Assembly (NCBI GenBank): GCA_964625855.1
Contig: CAZVFC010000007.1
Span: 124,001-188,000 of the forward strand
Origin: JAPLUA01 sp964625855
Lineage (GTDB): Bacteria > Verrucomicrobiota > Verrucomicrobiia > Limisphaerales > UBA8199
Length of the DNA stretch: 64,000 nucleotides
Direction of reading: 5' to 3'
Part shown: positions 44,213 through 53,880 of the stretch, in pieces
How positions within the stretch are numbered: the first letter of the stretch is position 1
Layout of the letters: every line of letters begins with the position of its first letter
Position numbers and translations under genes: made by a program
The notes under the pieces: model-generated
The model's input: the letters and a program-made list of their open reading frames with translations, nothing else
What the model was told of the DNA's origin: nothing
Databases searched by the model: none

Positions 44213-44255
44213 GCGCCAGGGGTTGCGAAGCGATCGGAGCACCGGGCGGCATGGA

Positions 44256-47200
44256 CTATCTGAAGGCGGGGAGGTGTGCGTTAAGGGCAATCGGCAGCGA
44301 AAACACGACACGCGTGCCCCGGGCCGGGGTGCTCTCCACCCGGCACAAGCCTTGAAGCTCTTTGAGCCGCTGGCGCATATTGGCGAGTCCATTCCCGCGG
44401 GTCGGGGGGCAGTTGGCGGCAAAGCCTCGGCCGTCGTCTTCGATGGCCAGGGTGAGGCCTCCTTCGGCCAAATCGAGTCGGACGGAGACTTCCGACGCCC
44501 CGGCGTGCTTGACAACGTTGTGGAGGGCTTCCTTGCACGCGAGGTAAAGGCTGTGACGCATCTCGGCCGAGAGGGGCAGCTCGGGAACCTCGGCGGGAAC
44601 GTTCCAACGGCACCGGACCTCGGCCCGAGCCAGATAGTCCTGGGTGAATTTGCCAAGATAGGTCAGGAAACCTTCGAGGGTGTCATTGCGCGGATTGATG
44701 GCCCAGACGACTTCGTCCATGGCGCGGGTCAGCGAGCGGGCACGGGCGGAAATCTCACCCACCATCTTCTGGTCGGCTGGTGTCGGCTGGATCGCTTCGT
44801 CCAAGGTGTCGCTCAAGAGGATTATCTCAGTCAGGCCGGACCCTAAATCGTCATGAATGTCGCGGGCGATGCGTTGGCGTTCCGCATCCAGGGAGCGTTG
44901 CAGCTCCAGACGTTCCAAGCGCCGGCGCGAGCGGCCCCGTTCCAAGGCCCAGACCGCGCCGGCCACGCCGGCCAGCAAAGCCAGTCCGGCAGCCATCTGA
45001 ACGGACAGCCTTTCCCACCACCGCGGCAGGATCTCCAGTTGGATTCCACGCCCCTCCTGCCAGGCTCCTTCTGGTCCGCTGGCCTGAACTGCGAACTGAT
45101 AGCGCCCCGACGGCAGACGGGAGTAGGAGGCGTCGCGGCGGGTGCCCGCATCTACCCACTGCTTGTCCAGCCCCTCCAGCCGGAAACGGAACCGCAGCCG
45201 CTCCGGAGCGAGCACGTTGGGCGAGGTGTATTGAAACTCTATTCGCCGCGCGCCCGACCGCGCTTGCAGTCCCTCCGGGGCCAGGGCCGCGGGCACGCCA
45301 TCCACTGAGGCCCCTTCGATCAAGGGCGGCCAGACGCGCACTGCACGCGGAATTGTGGCCGGCGCAAACACCGCAAGGGCGGGGCCGTCGGGAAACCAAA
45401 GCCGCCCGTCCGCGGACTTACACGCCGAGGGTTGGCCGACCCCCGAGCAGACCTTGTGGACCAAACCTTCCGCAGGCGTCAACCGTCTGAGCCGCAGCGG
45501 CGGAGTGACTCCCCTTACGTATTTGTCCAGCTCTGGTTTGGCGCAGGCGAAGATGCCGTTTTCCGAACCCATCCAAAGATTCCCCTCATGGTCTTCAAGG
45601 ATGGCCGTGAGATGGTCGCTCGGCAGCCCGTCGCGCGACTGCCATTGCTCAACGTAATCTCCGCGGAGCCGAAGCAGTCCGGCCAGGTCGGTGCCAACCC
45701 ATAGCGCGCCCGAGGCGTCGTGGTGCAGGACAGAAATTCCCTGCAAATGAGGTTCCTGAGGCACCGGATAATATTGGAACACCTCGCCGTCCAGCCAGTA
45801 TAGGCCGGCGTTCGGGCCTACCCAAATACGGCCCTCGTGATCTTCCGCCAGCGCGCGCACGGCTCCCCCGAACGCGTCATCGGTCACGGCAAACACTTTT
45901 GCACTCTCGGCGTTCAGCCGCACCAGTCCGGCGCGCCCCCCCGCCCACAGGTTCCCCGCACGATCCTCGAGCAACGCCATGACCGGTTCGCGCAAGGCTG
46001 GCGGTCCGGCCACCGCTTCGAACCGCCCACCGGCCCGGCGAAACAAGCCGGCATGGGTCCCGGCCCAAAGGTTCGTGTGACGGTCTTCGAGGAGCGTGGC
46101 GACATGCAAACTGGTCAACCCCTGGTTGGTCCCGAAGTGACTAATCTCCTCCGCCTGCCAGCGGAAGATGCCCGCGCCATCGGTTCCGCACCACACACTG
46201 CCATCCCTTGAGGCGCAGGCGGTGAGCACCGCGCTCTGGCTGGCAAAGGCCGGCAGGGGCCGGGACATCACCTGACGCTTCTGAACTTGCAGCAGGCCGG
46301 TCGTGCGCGTGCCCATCCAGAGCAGGCCGCTTTCATCCTCGGCCAGGCACATGACTTCGACCTGGACCCAGGGGGCAACCGACAGCAGCCGCTGCCAGGA
46401 GACGCCCGGGGTGTGAATGAAGACGCCGCCCCCAGTGGCGCACCACATGCGGCCGCTCTGGTCCTCGAGCAGCGCGAGCCTTTGGAATTGTTGCGAGTCC
46501 TGCGGCCACGGATACCGCTCCCATGGGGTGCCCCACTTTCCTGCCCTGAGTTTGTACACGCGCAAGTCCCGGCTGGCGAGCGGGTCCACCGTGCCGGTGG
46601 CTACCCATAGCCCGCCATCGCGACTCTGGCTGAAGGTCCGCACGGTCTGGGCGGCAGGCGGCAAACCGCTCGGCTCCCGCCAACGACCGTCTTCGAAGAT
46701 ACCGAGCTGTCCGGCGGCTACCGCCCACAGCCGGCCGCCGCCGTCGCAGAGGACGTTTCTAACATCCACCGAGGGCAGACCGCTGTTGGTGCTGAACGCC
46801 TGCGCGTGGCCACTGTGAAAACGGACCAACCCCTCGCCCTCGATGGCCAGCCATACCGCCCCTTGACCATCCTCAGCCAGTGCATTGACCTTCCCCCTGG
46901 CCATGTCAGACACCTTGGGGGACAGCGCTGCGCCTCGCAAATCCTGCGCGCGAAACACCTGCCCCTCGCGCTTCAGCAAGGTCCCGCCGTACGTGCCCGC
47001 CCACAAGTCGCCTCGCCGATCCAGCAACAGGCACGACACGCGGTCGTCTGCCATCCCCGGCGTGGTGGAGGTGTCAAAGGTGACGAAGCGGGTGCCGTCG
47101 AAACGCGCCAGGCCTTTCTGTGTGGCAAGCCAGAGGTAACCGTCGGAGGTGCGGGCGATGGCATTGATGCGCGCGCTGGGCAGACCATCATCGAGATCCC

Positions 47201-47342
47201 AGTTGCGCAGGACCACATCCTGAAGGACTGTTGTCTCGACGGCAAGAGCGTGGGCCACTGGCCCGAGGCACAACCACAGAACAAGCAGACGGCAGCAAGA
47301 GGACGGCCAGGATCTCAACGCTCGATGAGGCGAGCTACGCAT
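44256..47342 (-). CDS. Two-component sensor: periplasmic propeller sensor with HisKA_3 histidine kinase
   Basis: The protein has 1028 residues. A signal peptide or first helix (CRLLVLWLCLGPVAHALA) is followed by two large propellers of regulator-propeller repeats (NAIARTSDGYLWLATQKGLA and LAEDHEGRIWVGPNAGLYWL are examples). A Y_Y_Y domain (YSRLPSGRYQFAVQASGPEG) and a membrane helix (AAGLALLAGVAGAVWALERG) come next. The kinase is of the NarX/DesK type with His830 in ARDIHDDLGSGLTE and the ATPase box IEDDGRGFAANCP. Similar propeller sensors in Bacteroidetes sense oligosaccharides, but this one is a classical non-hybrid kinase with a separate regulator. The start at 47342 was chosen because it opens directly into the signal peptide. 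Confidence 0.9.
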   Translation of the reverse strand: MRSSPHRALRSWPSSCCRLLVLWLCLGPVAHALAVETTVLQDVVLRNWDLDDGLPSARINAIARTSDGYLWLATQKGLARFDGTRFVTFDTSTTPGMADDRVSCLLLDRRGDLWAGTYGGTLLKREGQVFRAQDLRGAALSPKVSDMARGKVNALAEDGQGAVWLAIEGEGLVRFHSGHAQAFSTNSGLPSVDVRNVLCDGGGRLWAVAAGQLGIFEDGRWREPSGLPPAAQTVRTFSQSRDGGLWVATGTVDPLASRDLRVYKLRAGKWGTPWERYPWPQDSQQFQRLALLEDQSGRMWCATGGGVFIHTPGVSWQRLLSVAPWVQVEVMCLAEDESGLLWMGTRTTGLLQVQKRQVMSRPLPAFASQSAVLTACASRDGSVWCGTDGAGIFRWQAEEISHFGTNQGLTSLHVATLLEDRHTNLWAGTHAGLFRRAGGRFEAVAGPPALREPVMALLEDRAGNLWAGGRAGLVRLNAESAKVFAVTDDAFGGAVRALAEDHEGRIWVGPNAGLYWLDGEVFQYYPVPQEPHLQGISVLHHDASGALWVGTDLAGLLRLRGDYVEQWQSRDGLPSDHLTAILEDHEGNLWMGSENGIFACAKPELDKYVRGVTPPLRLRRLTPAEGLVHKVCSGVGQPSACKSADGRLWFPDGPALAVFAPATIPRAVRVWPPLIEGASVDGVPAALAPEGLQARSGARRIEFQYTSPNVLAPERLRFRFRLEGLDKQWVDAGTRRDASYSRLPSGRYQFAVQASGPEGAWQEGRGIQLEILPRWWERLSVQMAAGLALLAGVAGAVWALERGRSRRRLERLELQRSLDAERQRIARDIHDDLGSGLTEIILLSDTLDEAIQPTPADQKMVGEISARARSLTRAMDEVVWAINPRNDTLEGFLTYLGKFTQDYLARAEVRCRWNVPAEVPELPLSAEMRHSLYLACKEALHNVVKHAGASEVSVRLDLAEGGLTLAIEDDGRGFAANCPPTRGNGLANMRQRLKELQGLCRVESTPARGTRVVFSLPIALNAHLPAFR

Positions 47343-47437
47343 TTTGCTTCCGATGCTAGCCGATTTTGGGGGCGGAGCAAGGGCGGCAATCGGCGGCAGT
47401 TGTGCCGCCGGGATATGCCTTGACGCCTTCCAGGTGC

Positions 47438-47457
47438 ATGACCAGAATTGGCCAGTT
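47438..47457 (+). promoter_or_regulatory. Candidate operator between the kinase gene and the first pseudopilin gene
   Basis: ATGACCAGAATTGGCCAGTT ends 40 bp before the start of the pseudopilin-like gene at 47498. It also lies about 96 bp upstream of the divergent kinase gene, so it could serve both. Confidence 0.5.
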
Positions 47458-47497
47458 GTTCTGAGGCTGCGGTTGAGGTTCACTTGAGATCAGTGAT

Positions 47498-48355
47498 ATG
47501 AGAACGTTTGCTTCCGCGAGCGCGAGGCCGGCGTGCGAACGACATGCCCGGGCAGCCGGGTTCACGCTCATCGAGCTCCTGGTGGTCATTGCGATTATCG
47601 CGATTCTGGCGGCCATGCTGCTGCCGGCTTTGGCGAAAGCCAAGGAGAAGGCCAAGGCGACCAACTGTTTGAGCAACCACAAACAAGTCTCGCTGGCCGC
47701 TAAGATGTACGTGGATGAGAGCCGGGGCATGTTTATGCCGCTGTGGGTGCAACCCGGCAACCCGGCCTTTCCGAGCTGGGTATATGATCCGGCGACCTTT
47801 GTCGTGCAAAACGCCAATGGTCTGTTCTGGGAGGACACCCTGCGCCTGGGAGGATACTCGCGGAACTCGAAGATCTTTGATTGTCCTTCGATGAGGTTTC
47901 TCGCGACCAAGTCCGTGGGCGGCTCGATCAGCACCAATAACACCCTGGGCATCGGGTACAATTATCCGGAATACGGACATTGTTGGGTCAGCACCGACGG
48001 CAATCCGGACGTGGTCAAAGAGACTGGGATTTCGAGGCCCAGCGCTTCGATCGTCTTTGCGGACGCGGGAGCCGTGACTCTTGCCACGGTGAACCTTGGT
48101 CCGGATTTGTGGGTCCCGGACGTTGCGTATGACACCGCGGCGATGCAGTGGTCCGGCGGTGGGGTAAGCTATTTCCGTGTGCCGAGCGACCCCGGGGGCT
48201 ACGCGAGCGGAGATTCCCGCTCCCTGCCCAGGCACGTCCGGCGGTGCAATTTTGGGTTTGCCGATGGGCATGCTGAGGCCCGGAAGAACAGCACGGCGGG
48301 TTATCAGCACCCGCGGACCTCCGAAGCCGCGCTCTGGGCTCGGTATCGCAGGTGA
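47498..48355 (+). CDS. Pseudopilin-like protein (prepilin-type N-terminal leader, H-X9-DG type)
   Basis: The 285-residue protein has a type IV prepilin leader GFTLIELLVVIAIIAILAAM, with cleavage after the Gly and Glu at position +5, followed by LAKAKEKAKATNCLSNHKQ. The C-terminal half has RRCNFGFADGHAEARK, the H-x9-DG-like ending seen in large PVC-group families. Such proteins are processed by a prepilin peptidase and are thought to join type II secretion or pilus-like assemblies, but their number per genome argues for additional roles. The candidate operator lies upstream. Confidence 0.88.
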   Translation: MRTFASASARPACERHARAAGFTLIELLVVIAIIAILAAMLLPALAKAKEKAKATNCLSNHKQVSLAAKMYVDESRGMFMPLWVQPGNPAFPSWVYDPATFVVQNANGLFWEDTLRLGGYSRNSKIFDCPSMRFLATKSVGGSISTNNTLGIGYNYPEYGHCWVSTDGNPDVVKETGISRPSASIVFADAGAVTLATVNLGPDLWVPDVAYDTAAMQWSGGGVSYFRVPSDPGGYASGDSRSLPRHVRRCNFGFADGHAEARKNSTAGYQHPRTSEAALWARYRR

Positions 48356-48425
48356 GTGCAACTCCAGAACGGGCTTCTTGGCGAAGGTCCGGCTCCTGCC
48401 GCCAAACGGCGCGATTGAACGACCT

Positions 48426-49142
48426 ATGGACATGAGGCACCAAAGACGTGGGGCATTTACGCTCATTGAGTTGCTGGTGGTGATTGCCATCATCGCCATC
48501 CTGGCGGCGCTGCTGCTGCCGGCGCTGGCCCGGGCGAAGGAAAAAGCTCATCTCGCCAACTGCCTGTCGAATCTCAAGCAGTTGGGAATGACCAGCGCCA
48601 TGTACACCGGCGATAATCAGGAGCAATTTCCATACTCCGGCCGCGAGTGGCCGCACATGCCGTTTGTGGACCTGCTCAAGCTGTACGATCCCTACATCAG
48701 CACCAATAACCGCGGTTTCTTCCGTTGCCCGGCCGACCGGGGCCGGGGATTCAACATTGAATGGGTCGTTCGGAATGGCAGCGGGGTTGGGATCACTACC
48801 AACCAATTACTCTTTCCGAACTCCTATTATTACTACTTCCAGTTTTACCACGATAACGCCGGGACCACGCTGACCAAGCGGCGGGTTCCCGAAGTGCGGC
48901 AGCCGACGCGCAAAGCCCTGGCGCCCTGCTTTGCGAGCAGCCCCAATTCAGCTTTTGACATCTACCTCGATACGCCGACCGGGGGCCACGGTCGCAAGGG
49001 CATGGCCTTGCTGTTCGCGGACAGCCACTCACAGTTTGCGAACTACCGGCATTTAGATCCCCCGGTAGTGGTTGACGGCAGGCCGAGTTACAACTTCGAT
49101 TGGACAAGGGGCGGCCTGACGGGGGCGGACCTGATGAAGTAG
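48426..49142 (+). CDS. Pseudopilin-like protein
   Basis: The 238-residue protein starts MDMRHQRRGAFTLIELLVVI, a short basic leader and prepilin helix. A globular part follows with NCLSNLKQLGMTSAMYTGDN and the C-terminal GMALLFADSHSQFANYR. It lies 70 bp downstream of the first pseudopilin gene and probably in the same transcript. Globular regions of the two differ strongly, so they are unlikely to be a recent duplication. The ATG at 48426 fits the usual short leader. Confidence 0.88.
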   Translation: MDMRHQRRGAFTLIELLVVIAIIAILAALLLPALARAKEKAHLANCLSNLKQLGMTSAMYTGDNQEQFPYSGREWPHMPFVDLLKLYDPYISTNNRGFFRCPADRGRGFNIEWVVRNGSGVGITTNQLLFPNSYYYYFQFYHDNAGTTLTKRRVPEVRQPTRKALAPCFASSPNSAFDIYLDTPTGGHGRKGMALLFADSHSQFANYRHLDPPVVVDGRPSYNFDWTRGGLTGADLMK

Positions 49143-49237
49143 TCGGCGGCTTTCGCCGGCCACCTTGGGAGCTTGATGCCCGTTTGGGCCCTTCCAGCGG
49201 TCGTGGCGGACATCTTGCCGGCGAGACTACGGAGGGG

Positions 49238-49287
49238 CCCCGGTGAGTCTCCCATGGGGAGCGCTCCCCATGGGAGACTCACCGGGG
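49238..49287. repeat. Perfect 50-bp palindrome without spacer
   Basis: CCCCGGTGAGTCTCCCATGG GGAGC is followed immediately by its exact complement. There is no loop, so an RNA copy would need to open about two pairs at the tip. It follows the second pseudopilin stop by 95 bp. No T-tract follows, so simple intrinsic termination is doubtful. Confidence 0.9.
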
Positions 49288-49457
49288 TGCCACCCTGCCC
49301 ACACCGGTGCCAAACCGGCCCTTCCGGCAGCGACGGAGACCTGTTCGACGGCTGCAACTCTCGTGGCACGCGTAACAAACGGGGCTGCATCGAGCTCCAA
49401 GGGGTCCCAGATCCTGGACCGCTGGCAGGCGTCCGTCTCAGTGATCCCCTCGCGCAC

Positions 49458-49477
49458 ATGACCAGAATTGGCCAGTT
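49458..49477 (+). promoter_or_regulatory. Candidate operator upstream of the delta-60 protein gene
   Basis: ATGACCAGAATTGGCCAGTT is identical over 20 bp to the copy at 47438. It ends 66 bp before the start codon at 49544. The flanking sequence differs, so the match is not part of a longer duplicated segment. Confidence 0.55.
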
Positions 49478-49543
49478 GTGTGTGCGCCAACTCCTGCGCT
49501 TCAATGGCGAAGTGAAAGTTGGATCCAACAGCGCTGGTAAGCC

Positions 49544-52500
49544 ATGAACTCCAAACAACAATCCCCAAGCCGGTTCAGCAAGCTCTCCACCTTATTGACA
49601 CTCGCCTCGCTCAGTCTGGCAAGGCCGGTGCAATCCCAGACCCTCGACGCGTTCTATCCAGACGCGGACCGAACCGTGTACGCCACCGCCATCCAGGCGG
49701 ACGGGAAGATCCTGGTGGGCGGCTCCTTCACGACGCTGGGCGGGCAGGCGTGCAAGTCCATTGGCCGGCTGAATACCGATGGAACGTTGGACACCACCTT
49801 CAATCCGGGAGCAATCGGCTCGGTGTCGTGCCTGGCGGTGCAAGCCGGCGGGAAGATCCTGGTGGGCGGCAACTTCACGAATCTGGCGGGGCAGGCGCGC
49901 AACAACATTGGCCGGCTCAATAGCGACGGGACACTGGACAGCACCTTCAATCCGGGAGCCGGCGGAGGCAGTTACTCTACTGTGTTTTGCCTGGCGCCAC
50001 AGGTTGACGGGAAGATCCTGGTCGGCGGCGCTTTCACGACGCTGGGCGGGCAGTCGCGCAACCACATCGGCCGGCTCAATAACGATGGGACTCTGGACAC
50101 CACCTTCAATCCGGGAGCAAGCGGTTCTGTGTATTCCCTGGCAGTGCAGGCGGACGGAAAGATCCTGGTGGGCGGCGATCTGACGACGCTGGGCGGGCAG
50201 TTGCACAGCGGGGTTGCTCGGCTCAATAGCGATGGCGCGGTGGACACCACCTTCAATCCCGTGGGGATCGGTTTTGTGTTCTCCCTGGCGTTGCAGGCGG
50301 ACGGGAAGATCCTGGTGGCCGGCGGTTTTGCGGCGCCGGACGGACAGACGGCCCACTGGTTGTGTCGCCTCAATGGCGATGGCACGCGGGACGCAGGCTT
50401 CGATCCGGGAGCGACCGATCTTGTGTTCTGCCTGGCGTTGCAAGCGGACGGGAAGATCCTGCTAGGCGGCACGTTCACGACGCTGGGCGGGCAATCGCGC
50501 AACCACATTGGCCGGCTCAATAGCGACGGCACGCTGGACACCACGTTCAATCCGGGGGCGGGGGGAAGCGACCCATGGGTGCACGCCCTGGCGGTGCAGG
50601 CAGACGGGAAGATCGTGGTGGGCGGAGGTTTCACGACGCTGGGTGGGCAACTGTGCAATCACCTTGGCCGGCTCAACAACACCAGCCCTGCCACGCAATC
50701 GCTGTCTTTGGACGGTGCCGACATCGCCTGGCTGAGGGGCGGGAGCAGTCCCGAGGTCTGGCGCACCCGCTTTGACGCCTCCACCAACAATGGGAAGGAC
50801 TGGGCCGACCTGGGTGCCGGCATGAGGATCAGCGGGGGCTGGCGACTCCCCGGCGTTTCCGTGCCAGCCGGCGCCACCATTCGCGGCCGCGGCTTTGTCA
50901 CCAGCGGAATACGCAACGGGTCGGCTTGGTTTGTGGAGAGCATCATTGGCGCCCCGGTGGTGGTGAGCCAGCCGGTCAGCCGGACCAATAACGCGGGCAC
51001 CGCGGCCACCTTTAACGTGCTGGCCGCGGGCACCCCACCGTTGAGCTACCAATGGCGCAAAGGCGGGGTGAACCTGGGAAACGGCGGGAACATTGCCGGC
51101 GCGCAGACTGCGACCTTGACGTTGAGAAATGTGGTGCACGCGGATGAGGGCGGGTATTCGGTCATCATCAGCAACACCTTCGGCAGCGTAACCAGCCTGG
51201 TGGCCGGGCTGACCGTTGTGGACCCGTTCATCGCCAACCAGCCGGCGAGCCAGAGCGCCAATCCTGGGTACACTGTGGAATTCAGCGTGGCGGCCGCGGG
51301 CACCGCGCCGTTCAGCTACCAATGGCGCAAGGACGGCGCTGCGTTGGCAGGCGCGACAGCCGCCTCGGTGACGCTGACCAATGTGCAGCGGGCAGACGCG
51401 GGCCCCTACGACGTGGTGGTAAGCAACGGTTTCGGCACTGTGACCAGCCTGGTGGCGCTGCTGACCGTGAACCTGGCTTTCCCCGACGCCTTCAATCCCA
51501 ATGCAAACGGTGGTATCTACGCCACCGCCATCCAGCCGGACGGGAAGATCCTGGTGGGCGGCAACTTCACGATGCTGGGCGGGAAGCCGCGCTCCAACCT
51601 GGCGCGCCTCAATACTGATGGGAGGCTGGACTCCACCTTCAATCCGGGAGCGAACTCCACGGTGTATTCCCTGGCGGTGCAGGCGGACGGGAAGATCCTG
51701 GTGGGCGGCAACTTCACGGCGCTGGCCGGGCAGACGCGCACCGATATCGGTCGGCTCCATAGCGATGGGACGCTGGACACCACCTTCAACCCGGGAGCGA
51801 ACTCCACGGTGTATTCCCTGGCGGTGCAGGCGGACGGGAAGATCCTGGCGGGCGGCTACTTCACGACGCTGGGCGGGCAGCCGCGCATTCGCATCGGCCG
51901 GTTGAATGCCGACGGGACGGTGGACCCCAGCTTCGATCCGGGGGCAGGAAATTGTGTGTTTTGCCTGGCGGTGCAGGCGGACGGGAAGATCCTGGCGGGC
52001 GGAAGTTTCCCGACGCTGGGCGGGCAGCCGCGCAGCCACATCGGCCGGCTCAGTGGCGATGGCACGCTGGACACCACCTTCAATCCGGGAGCGAGCGATG
52101 AAGTGTATTCCCTGGCGGTGCAGGCGGACGGGAAGATCCTGGTGGGCGGCTATTTCACAACGCTGGGCGGGCAGCCGCGCAACCGGATTGGTCGGCTCGA
52201 TAGCGATGGCACGCTGGACCCCACCTTTAACCCGGGGACGGGAGGAAACACTCCATCCGTGCGCTCCCTGGCGGTGCAGGCGGACGGGCAGATCCTGGTG
52301 GGCGGCCGGTTCACGACGCTGGGTGGGCAGTCGCGTACCAATATCGGCCGGCTCAGTCGCGAGGGCAGCGTGGACGTGAGTTTCAATCCGGGAGCCGCCA
52401 ATACTGTGTTGTCGGCACCGCCCGACGTCGTGTTGTCCCTGGCGGTGCAGGGGGACGGGAAGATCCTGGTGGGCGGCTGGTTCGCGAGGCTGGGTGGGCA

Positions 52501-53824
52501 GATGCGCGCCAACCTGGGCCGGCTCAACAACACCGATCCGGCCACGCAATCGCTTGCATTCGACGGGGCCGACATCACCTGGCTGCGCGGCGGCACCAGC
52601 CCCGAGGTCTGGCGCACCAGCTTCGAGGCCTCCGCCAACGGAAACGACTGGGGCAGCCTCGGTGCGGGCGCGCGCATCGCGGGAGGTTGGCGCCTCACGG
52701 GTGTCTCCGTGCCGGCCAGCACCGTCGCCATCCGCGCCCGCGGCTTTATCATGGGCGGAGCAAATAACAGCTCAAGCTGGTTTGTTCAAACCAACCTCAT
52801 CACGAGTCCGCCATTTATCCTCAGCCAACCAGTTGATCAGTCGCTGAACGTCGGCGGTAACGCCACCTTCGGCGTCGTAGCCGGAGGCACGCCTGCCTTG
52901 AACTACCAGTGGCGCAAAGAAGGCCTGGATATCGTCGGCGCGACCACACGCTCGCTGGCCCTGACCAACGTGCAGGAAAGCGATCAGGGCAGTTACTGCG
53001 TGGTGGTGAGCAATGCGTTTGGTTCGGTGACCAGTTCGACCGCTCTCCTGGTGGTGAACCAGCCGCCGGTGGCAGATGCCGGTGCGACTCAGCCCACGGT
53101 CATTTCGGCCAACGGCGTGAACGCGAGGGTGATCCTCAACGGCACGCGCTCCTCGGATCCCGACGGTGACGTGTTCCGGTGCACTTGGTATGAAGCGGGC
53201 AGCACTATCCCGCTGGCGTACGGGGTTGTCGCGTTGGTGGTATTGCCCGTGGGCAGCCACTCGTTGGCGCTGGTGGTCAATGATAGGAGGTTGGCGGCCA
53301 CCAATGCCTTCACCGTTGAAGTCCTCACCTCGATCCAGGCTGTGGAGCGCCTGATCGCTCAGGTCAATTCCACCTGGCCGCATTCCCGTCCGCTCGTCGC
53401 CACGCTCTCCGCAGCGCTGGCTTCGATTGAGCGAGGCCATGCGGTCTCCGCCATCAACCAGTTGTTGGCGTTCCAGCACAAGGTGCGGGCCCAGGTGGGG
53501 CCGCGGGATCCAGCCCTGGCAGCGACTTTCACCGAGGCTGCCCAGGAGATCATAGAAGCACTGCGCGCCGGGGCCAGCCAGCCAGGTGACCTGCCGCGCG
53601 GCAGGCTCACTTCCGTTAGTCACAAGTCCAATGGAGGAGCGAAACTGCAATTCGCCGCACCGCCGGGACCGATCTACCTCGTGGAAGCCTCCACCGACCT
53701 CGTCGCTTGGGAAGCGATCGGGCTGGCGGAGGATCAGGGCGGCGGCACGTTTGCCTTCGCGGATGCGAACGCCGCGAAGTTCCCGTGCCGGTATTACCGG
53801 ATCCAACAATTGACGGGGAAATGA
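49544..53824 (+). CDS. Giant exported delta-60 repeat protein with Ig-like domains
   Basis: The 1426-residue protein has a signal peptide (LLTLASLSLARPVQSQ). Residues ~40-380 hold seven ~49-residue delta-60 repeats with core VQADGKILVGGxFTTLGGQ and GRLNxDGTLDTTFNPGA. Next come a linker (SPEVWRTRFDAS...), two Ig-like domains with YQWRKGG/YQWRKDG, a second block of seven repeats (~645-990), a copy of the linker, a third Ig-like domain, a PKD-like segment and a C-terminal domain ending YRIQQLTGK. Seven repeats per block fit two seven-bladed propellers. The near-identical linkers show an internal duplication. It is presumably a surface or secreted binding protein, with ligand unknown. The candidate operator is upstream. 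Confidence 0.88.
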   Translation: MNSKQQSPSRFSKLSTLLTLASLSLARPVQSQTLDAFYPDADRTVYATAIQADGKILVGGSFTTLGGQACKSIGRLNTDGTLDTTFNPGAIGSVSCLAVQAGGKILVGGNFTNLAGQARNNIGRLNSDGTLDSTFNPGAGGGSYSTVFCLAPQVDGKILVGGAFTTLGGQSRNHIGRLNNDGTLDTTFNPGASGSVYSLAVQADGKILVGGDLTTLGGQLHSGVARLNSDGAVDTTFNPVGIGFVFSLALQADGKILVAGGFAAPDGQTAHWLCRLNGDGTRDAGFDPGATDLVFCLALQADGKILLGGTFTTLGGQSRNHIGRLNSDGTLDTTFNPGAGGSDPWVHALAVQADGKIVVGGGFTTLGGQLCNHLGRLNNTSPATQSLSLDGADIAWLRGGSSPEVWRTRFDASTNNGKDWADLGAGMRISGGWRLPGVSVPAGATIRGRGFVTSGIRNGSAWFVESIIGAPVVVSQPVSRTNNAGTAATFNVLAAGTPPLSYQWRKGGVNLGNGGNIAGAQTATLTLRNVVHADEGGYSVIISNTFGSVTSLVAGLTVVDPFIANQPASQSANPGYTVEFSVAAAGTAPFSYQWRKDGAALAGATAASVTLTNVQRADAGPYDVVVSNGFGTVTSLVALLTVNLAFPDAFNPNANGGIYATAIQPDGKILVGGNFTMLGGKPRSNLARLNTDGRLDSTFNPGANSTVYSLAVQADGKILVGGNFTALAGQTRTDIGRLHSDGTLDTTFNPGANSTVYSLAVQADGKILAGGYFTTLGGQPRIRIGRLNADGTVDPSFDPGAGNCVFCLAVQADGKILAGGSFPTLGGQPRSHIGRLSGDGTLDTTFNPGASDEVYSLAVQADGKILVGGYFTTLGGQPRNRIGRLDSDGTLDPTFNPGTGGNTPSVRSLAVQADGQILVGGRFTTLGGQSRTNIGRLSREGSVDVSFNPGAANTVLSAPPDVVLSLAVQGDGKILVGGWFARLGGQMRANLGRLNNTDPATQSLAFDGADITWLRGGTSPEVWRTSFEASANGNDWGSLGAGARIAGGWRLTGVSVPASTVAIRARGFIMGGANNSSSWFVQTNLITSPPFILSQPVDQSLNVGGNATFGVVAGGTPALNYQWRKEGLDIVGATTRSLALTNVQESDQGSYCVVVSNAFGSVTSSTALLVVNQPPVADAGATQPTVISANGVNARVILNGTRSSDPDGDVFRCTWYEAGSTIPLAYGVVALVVLPVGSHSLALVVNDRRLAATNAFTVEVLTSIQAVERLIAQVNSTWPHSRPLVATLSAALASIERGHAVSAINQLLAFQHKVRAQVGPRDPALAATFTEAAQEIIEALRAGASQPGDLPRGRLTSVSHKSNGGAKLQFAAPPGPIYLVEASTDLVAWEAIGLAEDQGGGTFAFADANAAKFPCRYYRIQQLTGK

Positions 53825-53880
53825 GGATGAGGGGCAGCGAGACGCGAATGGGCCGCGGGATCCCCTGCCGGACTAAACCA

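Larger units (their letters stand above)
49143..49543. other. Intergenic region with palindrome and candidate operator
   Basis: The 401-bp gap has no recognisable gene. It holds a perfect 50-bp palindrome (49238-49287) and the motif at 49458-49477, each listed separately. Between them runs GC-rich sequence with short GCCGG/CCGGC inversions. Confidence 0.5.

Noticed and set aside
47438..47457. Motif TTGGCCAG read as a sigma-54 promoter
   Set aside because: The -24/-12 consensus (TGGCACG...TTGC) is not met and the distances to starts vary from 40 to 164 bp. A regulator site is the better reading.
49660..52530. Tandem DNA repeats that might be a noncoding satellite or CRISPR
   Set aside because: The ~147-bp periodicity is the delta-60 protein repeat. 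The frame is open through all copies and the variation falls at tolerated residues.
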